Below are positions 59,300 through 64,000 of a stretch of 64,000 nt of DNA, in pieces. Location of the stretch: contig JAWHQP010000002.1 in NCBI GenBank assembly GCA_032586195.1, forward strand, positions 1 through 64,000, written 5' to 3'. This stretch comes from JAWHQP01 sp032586195 (GTDB lineage Bacteria > Pseudomonadota > Gammaproteobacteria > Enterobacterales > Pasteurellaceae). Position numbers and translations under genes: made by a program. Each line of letters begins with the position of its first letter. Positions within the stretch are counted from its first letter, which is position 1. The notes beneath the pieces were generated by a model. It was not told the DNA's origin, did not search any database, and worked only from the letters and a program-made list of their open reading frames with translations.

Positions 59300-59312
59300 A
59301 TGAAGATATAAT
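59283..59312 (+). promoter_or_regulatory. Promoter of the SMR efflux gene
   Basis: TTGTGG (59283-59288) and a perfect TATAAT (59307-59312) are separated by 18 bp. GGAGA at 59335-59339 is the ribosome binding site. Confidence 0.5.
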
Positions 59313-59350
59313 ATGCGTTTTCATTTTATAGATTGGAGATTGAAATAAAC

Positions 59351-59683
59351 ATGAGCCCATGGATTCTGTTAGGCTGTGCCATCGTAGTGGAAGTGATCGG
59401 TACTAATTCTATTAAAGCCAGTGAAGGTTTCACTAAACCGCTGCCAACGGCGATTGCGCTCATTGCTTTCGTGATTGCGCTTTATTTAATTTCGGTGATT
59501 ACCAGAACGTTGCCTATCGGTATCGTATATGCGATATGGTCCGGAGTGGGGATTGTACTGACTTCCGTCATTGCCTTTTTCCTGTTTGGGCAAAAACCTG
59601 ATTTACCCGCCGTTATCGGCATGGCAATGATTATCGGTGGCGTACTAGTGATCAATTTGTTTTCCAAAGGGGCGGGGCATTAA
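59351..59683 (+). CDS. Small multidrug resistance (SMR/EmrE-family) efflux protein
   Basis: The ATG at 59351 gives 110 residues, exactly the EmrE length; a TTG at 59333 would add six. Four membrane helices are clear. The essential glutamate of the family is in helix 1 (LLGCAIVVEVIGTNSIKAS, residue 14). ITRTLPIGIVYAIWSGVGIV carries the conserved Tyr/Trp of helix 3. Such proteins export cationic compounds or guanidinium in exchange for protons; the substrate here is unknown. Confidence 0.85.
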   Translation: MSPWILLGCAIVVEVIGTNSIKASEGFTKPLPTAIALIAFVIALYLISVITRTLPIGIVYAIWSGVGIVLTSVIAFFLFGQKPDLPAVIGMAMIIGGVLVINLFSKGAGH

Positions 59684-59690
59684 ATTTTAA

Positions 59691-59729
59691 AAAACTCGCC
59701 AAAACAGCACCGCGCTTTTTGCGGGTTTT
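59691..59729. terminator. Bidirectional hairpin between the SMR and EamA genes
   Basis: AAAACTCGC (59691-59699) pairs with GCGGGTTTT (59721-59729), one G-U pair, with A and T runs on the outside. The loop holds a degenerate uptake core (ACCGCGCTT). The genes on both sides converge on it. Confidence 0.6.
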
Positions 59730-59750
59730 CCATTCGTACTCACAGATTGC

Positions 59751-60599
59751 TTATTTCCTGAAATTCACTGCCGCCACCGACAGCAATATGATCAGGCCGC
59801 CAATAATCATACGCGGGGTTGGGGTTTCGCCCAGCCATAACCAGGCGATAACAATTGCATAGACCGGTTCAAGCGAAATGATCATGGCGGCGGTGCGGGC
59901 GTTGACGGTGTCCAAGCTTGAGACGAAAATGGTGTAAGCGATACTGGTGCAGAGCACGCCGATACAACTGATCCACATCCAGTCGATAGCGGAAACCGCC
60001 GGCAGTCGGTCGGCGCAAAAAGGCATGAGCAGCAGGATACCGAATAGATATTGCCACCAACTGGCTTGCGAGCCACTCAATCGGTCGGCGTTCTTACGGT
60101 TGAACACGGCGAGAATAGCGTAAACCGCCCCGGAAAAAATGCCCCACAATAAGCCTTGCGTTGCCTCGTTGCCGAATTCAAAAGCAGGCGTGACAAGAAT
60201 CAAACCGATAGTAATGCTGATTAACAGCATGAGTTCGCGGCACTTGATCCGCTCCTTAAACAGTATCATTTCAAATAACGCCACGAAAGCGGGAAAACTG
60301 GCGAATCCCAAGGTGCCGACCGCTACACCGCCCACTTTGACGGCAATATAAAAGGTGACCCAATGAGATACCAGCAACGCCCCAAGCCCGAATTGAATCA
60401 GCACATTGGCTGCGGTTAACGGCTGAATTTTCTCTTTTTTCAGTAAAAAGAACAGTGATAGCGCGAGAATGGCGGTTATCAGTCGTCCCAGCACCAGCAC
60501 ATCGGCCTTGCTTTCGATGAGCACGCCGAGTACGCCGGTCAGGCCGAACAGCACGGCGGTGGCGTGCACTTTCAACAAGGCGATATTGTATTTATTCAT
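59751..60599 (-). CDS. EamA/DMT-family transporter
   Basis: The 282-residue protein has ten hydrophobic segments in two EamA repeats: VHATAVLFGLTGVLGVLIES to SITIGLILVTPA, then GLLWGIFSGAVYAILAVFNR to the C-terminal MIIGGLIILLSVAAVNFRK. The second-repeat signature SLEPVYAIVIAWLWLGETPT (about residue 240) is typical. These are exporters of amino acids or metabolites; the substrate cannot be assigned. It is separated from cueR by only 12 bases and is on the same strand, so it may be read from the cueR promoter. Confidence 0.82.
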   Translation of the reverse strand: MNKYNIALLKVHATAVLFGLTGVLGVLIESKADVLVLGRLITAILALSLFFLLKKEKIQPLTAANVLIQFGLGALLVSHWVTFYIAVKVGGVAVGTLGFASFPAFVALFEMILFKERIKCRELMLLISITIGLILVTPAFEFGNEATQGLLWGIFSGAVYAILAVFNRKNADRLSGSQASWWQYLFGILLLMPFCADRLPAVSAIDWMWISCIGVLCTSIAYTIFVSSLDTVNARTAAMIISLEPVYAIVIAWLWLGETPTPRMIIGGLIILLSVAAVNFRK

Positions 60600-60611
60600 T
60601 CATGAAAAACT

Positions 60612-61019
60612 CTAATTTTGGACACCGCACTTTTTGCACGCCAGTCCCTCGATAATAGGGCAATGTTCGGAACCGTCTCCGGGGCATTGTTCCGCCAGTT
60701 CCCATAATTGACGTTTCATCTGTTGTAATTTGGCAATCTGTCCGTCAATATCGGCGATTTTGGCCAGGGTTTTTTCTTTCACGTCGGCGCTACGACGGTG
60801 CGGATTCTTATACAATTCCAGTAAATCCTTGCATTCGGGCAAGGAAAATCCCACCAGACGCGCCTGATGCAGCAGATTCAGTTCGTCAATATGCTGCTGG
60901 GAATATTGGCGATAACCGTTGGCGGCACGGGCCGGCGGGGTGATCAAGCCCTTTTCCTCATAGAAACGGATGGATTTTGCGGTAAGATTGGTTTGTTTGG
61001 CGATTTGGTTGATATTCAT
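60612..61019 (-). CDS. cueR: Copper-responsive MerR-family regulator CueR
   Basis: CueR senses cytoplasmic Cu(I) and activates copper export genes by bending promoter DNA. I start at the ATG at 61019 (135 residues, as E. coli CueR); upstream in-frame codons add residues not found in the family. The N-terminal helix-turn-helix is MNINQIAKQTNLTAKSIRFY. The C-terminal metal loop CPGDGSEHC has the C-x7-C spacing of CueR, and another CKKC follows. That last motif and the end KKCGVQN are encoded by an uptake core (60624-60632). It diverges from the copper gene pair. Confidence 0.92.
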   Translation of the reverse strand: MNINQIAKQTNLTAKSIRFYEEKGLITPPARAANGYRQYSQQHIDELNLLHQARLVGFSLPECKDLLELYKNPHRRSADVKEKTLAKIADIDGQIAKLQQMKRQLWELAEQCPGDGSEHCPIIEGLACKKCGVQN

Positions 61020-61056
61020 ATTTTTTCCTGTTTTAAAAATTTTTTGTACTTTACTC

Positions 61057-61087
61057 TTGACCTTCACCTAACGTCAAGGTTTATCTT
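61057..61087 (+). promoter_or_regulatory. CueR-type promoter of the copper genes
   Basis: TTGACC (-35, 61057-61062) and TATCTT (-10, 61082-61087) are separated by 19 bp, the long spacing typical of MerR-family activation. The spacer holds the dyad ACCTT...AAGGT (61060-61080), very close to the known CueR operator. The start would fall near 61095. Confidence 0.88.
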
Positions 61088-61127
61088 ATGCAACGTCAGA
61101 ACAACAGAACATGCTAAGGAGTATATT

Positions 61128-61544
61128 ATGTCAACTATCATTCTTGCCCTCGGTGATCTTTCCTGCGGTCATTGCGTGAAATCCGTCACCGAAGCGATTG
61201 AACGGATTGCGGGCGAAGGTTCCGCCCGAGTGAGCCTGAATTTTGCCGAGATCAACAGTGATAAAGACCCGCAGGTGTTTATCGATGCCATTACGGCGGC
61301 CGGCTATAAGGCGAAAATTGCCGAACCGGACTTTGAACTGGAACTGGCCGGTTTAAGCTGCGAACATTGTATTAACAGCACGAAAAAAGCTTTGGCTTCG
61401 GTAGCAAACGTTGAGGCGACGGATGTGACTAAAACACACGCGAAAATTTATGGTGCGGCGGATCCTGCGGCGGCGATTAAAGCCGTAGTCGATGCCGGTT
61501 ATGAGGCGATTTTAATGGGGGAGCGCGTCAGCCCAAAGTTATAG
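61128..61544 (+). CDS. Tandem heavy-metal-associated (HMA) copper chaperone, zero-frame product before CopA
   Basis: From the ATG at 61128 (after AAGGAG) this frame encodes 138 residues with two HMA domains. The Cu(I)-binding motifs are LSCGHC (about residue 12) and LSCEHC (about residue 76). It ends PKL-TAG inside C-CCA-AAG-TTA-TAG. The -1 frame at that heptamer runs without a stop into CopA, so the gene can yield a short soluble chaperone and, with a -1 shift, a 915-residue three-HMA CopA. E. coli copA makes a short CopA(Z) chaperone by shifting at the same heptamer. It is probably a cytoplasmic copper carrier under CueR control. Confidence 0.85.
   Translation: MSTIILALGDLSCGHCVKSVTEAIERIAGEGSARVSLNFAEINSDKDPQVFIDAITAAGYKAKIAEPDFELELAGLSCEHCINSTKKALASVANVEATDVTKTHAKIYGAADPAAAIKAVVDAGYEAILMGERVSPKL
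61517..61544 (+). promoter_or_regulatory. Candidate -1 programmed frameshift signal between chaperone and CopA
   Basis: The slippery heptamer C-CCA-AAG is at 61532-61538. GGGGGAG (61517-61523) lies 8 bases upstream, similar to the Shine-Dalgarno stimulator of dnaX. The zero-frame stop TAG is at 61542-61544. A weak stem (61554-61581) may lie downstream. The alternative is a single missing base. Confidence 0.55.
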
Positions 61545-61570
61545 CGCCGAGCCGGTCTGACAGCATTGCC

Positions 61571-63874
61571 GTGTCTAAACCTGTTCCCGCCGAGTCTGAA
61601 GCCGTGGTTGCGACAGCCGAATATCAGCCGAGTCCAAGCGCGACGGATGACAACCAGACCACGCTGGTGCTGCAAGGCATGAGCTGTGCGGCTTGTGTGC
61701 TGAAGGTGCAACGGGCGTTGGAAAAAGTGCCGAATGTGACAAAAGCGCAGGTAAATCTGGCGGAACGTACCGCTTTGGTGTTTGGCGCGGCTGATCCCGC
61801 CGCCTTGGTGCAGTCGGTGGAAAATGCCGGTTACGGCGCGGAAGTGGTGGTGGACGAACAGCTTCGGCGCGAAAAACAGCAGGCGCAGACCGCGGCGGAA
61901 ATCAGACAGCGGAAATGGCAGGCTATCGCCGCGTTAATTCTGGGTTTCGGCTTATTCTTCTGGGGGTTGTTCGGCGGACAAATGAACGTGACCGCCGAGA
62001 ATCAGTGGGTTTGGCTGTTAATCGGGCTGATCACGTTGCTGACCATGTATTTCACCGGAGGGCATTTCTTCCGCGGCGCATGGAAAAACCTGTTGAAGGG
62101 CAGCGCGACCATGGACACCTTGGTCGCATTAGGCACGGGAGTGGCGTGGCTGTTTTCCATGCTGATCGCGTTAAAACCCGACTTTTTCCCGCAAGGCGCG
62201 CGCCATCTTTATTTTGAATCCAGCGTGATGATTATCGGGTTAATCAATGTGGGCAAAATGCTGGAAGCGAAGGCAAAACAACGTTCGTCCAAGGCATTGG
62301 AACGATTGCTTGACTTAACCCCGAAAACCGCCCGCATTGTGGACGAACAGGGAGAACGGGAAATCCCGTTGCAGCAGGTACAGCAAGGTATGACTTTGCG
62401 CCTACAGACAGGCGATCGGGTTTCCGTGGACGGTTCGGTACTGAACGGTACGGCCTGGCTGGATGAAAGCATGCTGACCGGTGAACCGCTGGCGGTTGAA
62501 AAACAGACGGGTGACAAGGTGAGTGCCGGTACCTTGGTTACGGATGGCTCGCTGTTATTTAAAGCGGAGCAAATCGGTCAAAACACCCGATTGGCCAATA
62601 TCATCAAATTGGTGCGGCAGGCCCAGAGCAGCAAACCGCAAATCGGTCAGCTGGCGGACAAAATCGCCAGCGTGTTTGTGCCGGTGGTGATTGGCATTGC
62701 CGTGCTGGCGGCGATTGTGTGGTATCTGGTTGGTCCCGAACCGCGTATTTCCTACGCGTTGATCGTATGTACCACGGTATTGATTATCGCCTGTCCTTGC
62801 GCGTTAGGTTTGGCAACACCGATGTCGATTATTGCCGGCGTCGGGCGGGCTGCCGAGCTGGGTGTGCTGGTGCGTGATGCCGACGCGCTGCAGAAAGCCT
62901 CTACGGTGGATACCGTGGTGTTTGACAAAACGGGTACGCTCACCAAGGGCGAGCCGAAAGTGACTGCCTTCCACACCTTCAATGATGTGAGTGAATCGCA
63001 GGCAATCCAATACGCCGCGGCGTTGGAACAGGGAGCCAATCATCCTTTGGCGAAAGCGGTATTGGCTTATGCGGAAAGCCAAAGTGCGGTGTTGAATTCG
63101 GCAGTTTTGCATAATTTTCATACCTTAAAAGGATTGGGCGTTAGTGCGCAAATAGAGGGTAAAACCGTGTTGTTGGGCAACCGTACCCTGTTGACGCAAA
63201 ATAACATTGATACGAACGTGGCGGAAACACTGTTCCGGCAACAAAGCGAACAAGGCGCAACCGTGATCTTTCTTGCAATAGAACAGCGCTTGGCGGCGGT
63301 TTTCGCCATCCGCGATCCGTTGCGTGAGGATAGTCGTTCAGCCTTAAAACGCTTGCATAATCAAGGCTATCGTTTAGTTATGCTGACCGGCGACCAGGCC
63401 AGAACCGCTCAGGCGATTGCTAACGAAGCGGGCATTGATGAGGTGATCGCCGGCGTGTTGCCTGAAGGTAAGGCGGATGTCATTAAGGGCTTGCAGGCGA
63501 AAGGGTATAAGGTGGCAATGGTGGGCGACGGTATTAACGACGCGCCCGCGCTGGCTCAGGCGGATGTCAGCATGGCGATGGGCAGCGGCAGCGACGTGGC
63601 GATCGAAACCGCCGAGCTGACCCTCATGCGGCACAGCGTTGAAGCGGTTGCCGATGCCTTGGAATTATCCAAAGCGACCCTCGGCAATATGAAGCAAAAT
63701 CTGTTTGCCGCCTTTGTGTATAACAGCCTCGGCATCCCGATCGCCGCCGGCGTGTTGTATCCGCTGTTCGGCATTCTGCTCAACCCGATGGTCGGCGGTG
63801 CGGCAATGGCATTGTCTTCCATCAGCGTCGCCACTAACGCAAACCGATTGCTGAAGTTTAACCCGAAAGGCTAG
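61571..63874 (+). CDS. copA: Copper-exporting P1B-type ATPase CopA
   Basis: CopA pumps Cu(I) out of the cytoplasm. The conventional start is GTG 61571 (767 residues), but no Shine-Dalgarno precedes it and the frame stays open back to the -1 slip site at 61538. A fusion with the upstream chaperone is therefore likely. Motifs in order are an HMA domain (GMSCAACVLKVQ, about residue 36), TGEP (about 301), the metal-channel CPC in IACPCALGLATP (about 405), the phosphorylation site DKTGTLTKGEPK, HP in GANHPLA and GDGINDAPALAQ. An uptake core lies at 63082-63090. Confidence 0.94.
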   Translation: MSKPVPAESEAVVATAEYQPSPSATDDNQTTLVLQGMSCAACVLKVQRALEKVPNVTKAQVNLAERTALVFGAADPAALVQSVENAGYGAEVVVDEQLRREKQQAQTAAEIRQRKWQAIAALILGFGLFFWGLFGGQMNVTAENQWVWLLIGLITLLTMYFTGGHFFRGAWKNLLKGSATMDTLVALGTGVAWLFSMLIALKPDFFPQGARHLYFESSVMIIGLINVGKMLEAKAKQRSSKALERLLDLTPKTARIVDEQGEREIPLQQVQQGMTLRLQTGDRVSVDGSVLNGTAWLDESMLTGEPLAVEKQTGDKVSAGTLVTDGSLLFKAEQIGQNTRLANIIKLVRQAQSSKPQIGQLADKIASVFVPVVIGIAVLAAIVWYLVGPEPRISYALIVCTTVLIIACPCALGLATPMSIIAGVGRAAELGVLVRDADALQKASTVDTVVFDKTGTLTKGEPKVTAFHTFNDVSESQAIQYAAALEQGANHPLAKAVLAYAESQSAVLNSAVLHNFHTLKGLGVSAQIEGKTVLLGNRTLLTQNNIDTNVAETLFRQQSEQGATVIFLAIEQRLAAVFAIRDPLREDSRSALKRLHNQGYRLVMLTGDQARTAQAIANEAGIDEVIAGVLPEGKADVIKGLQAKGYKVAMVGDGINDAPALAQADVSMAMGSGSDVAIETAELTLMRHSVEAVADALELSKATLGNMKQNLFAAFVYNSLGIPIAAGVLYPLFGILLNPMVGGAAMALSSISVATNANRLLKFNPKG

Positions 63875-63934
63875 TCCGAATTTAACCCTTGGCGTGCAGT
63901 CGAGGGTTAATTCACCGAAAGCCGTCACTTACCC

Positions 63935-63980
63935 AAAGTGCGGTGTTGAAAATTTGATTTTTTAACACCGCACTTTTTCT
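63935..63980. terminator. USS-pair terminator of copA
   Basis: The 13-base arms 63935-63947 and 63964-63976 are perfect complements around a 16-base loop. They contain uptake cores at 63936-63944 and 63967-63975, and a T run ends the structure. Confidence 0.85.
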
Positions 63981-64000
63981 GTCTTTTCCCCCTTTCTTTC

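Noticed and set aside
60867..61127. N-terminal extension of the copper chaperone frame
   Set aside because: It would run antisense through cueR and across the CueR promoter. The ATG at 61128 has a good ribosome binding site and gives the normal HMA start.
1..64000. tRNA, rRNA, CRISPR or insertion-sequence features
   Set aside because: No cloverleaf-type sequence, regularly spaced repeats or transposase-like frame was recognised on either strand. A dedicated search could still find a tRNA I missed.

Overview
The window comes from a member of the Pasteurellaceae. I counted 39 perfect copies of the 9-base DNA uptake core AAGTGCGGT or its complement by eye, about one per 1.6 kb. This is the Haemophilus influenzae type of uptake signal (USS). 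Gene content (RNase II, FabI, DsbC-RecJ-MtnN, SdaCA, ErpA-Map-GlnD, a QseBC/FirRS-type sensor pair) fits this family. A complete hydrogenase-4/formate hydrogenlyase locus is unusual for Haemophilus and points to a rumen or mixed-acid fermenting relative such as Basfia/Mannheimia succiniciproducens or Actinobacillus. The species is inference.

Layout. 1-122: tail of a CdiA/haemagglutinin-like gene cut off before its toxin part. 357-1985: a nitroreductase and an arginase-like protein. 2129-5867 (minus): rnb, fabI and a Nif3-family gene. 6131-26076: a 20 kb hydrogen-metabolism block made of hypBDE, hypF (minus), hyfABCDEFGHI, hycH, hycI, the selenocysteine formate dehydrogenase gene fdhF with its SECIS element, and hypA (minus). 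26241-28965 (minus): lysS and prfB with its programmed frameshift. 29159-33017: dsbC, recJ, a CxxC thioredoxin-fold gene and mtnN. 33343-37746: a flavin monooxygenase, a Kef-type antiporter and an aminotransferase. 37863-40721: an exported OB-fold protein and a two-component system whose kinase gene is frameshifted. 40776-41450 (minus): ytfE. 41591-41774: a very long fold-back repeat. 41787-46972: a LysR regulator divergent from six redox/detoxification genes. 47007-51797 (minus): a quinone-reductase-like gene, a three-domain MmcQ/EVE-like protein and mrcB. 51968-55640 (minus): sdaA, sdaC, yacL, erpA. 55809-59683: map, glnD and an SMR efflux gene. 59751-63874: an EamA transporter, cueR, and a copper chaperone/copper ATPase pair.

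How it works together. FdhF would oxidise formate, HyfA/HyfH would carry electrons, HyfG/HyfI would make H2, and HyfBCDEF would form the membrane arm. HypA, B, D, E, F and HycH/HycI mature the enzyme. HypC is not in the window. FNR-like sites lie before hypB, hyfA and ytfE, which suggests anaerobic control. The copper module has a textbook CueR promoter.

The most notable points are these. The two-domain copper chaperone and CopA are joined by a -1 frameshift exactly at a C-CCA-AAG heptamer, with a Shine-Dalgarno-like G-rich run upstream. There is a 53-bp near-perfect fold-back at 41591-41774. Two genes (hyfB, firS/qseC-like) each appear to lack one G in a GGG run. Uptake sequences are widely used as terminator stems and as the last codons of proteins. 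No tRNA, rRNA, CRISPR array or insertion sequence was recognised.
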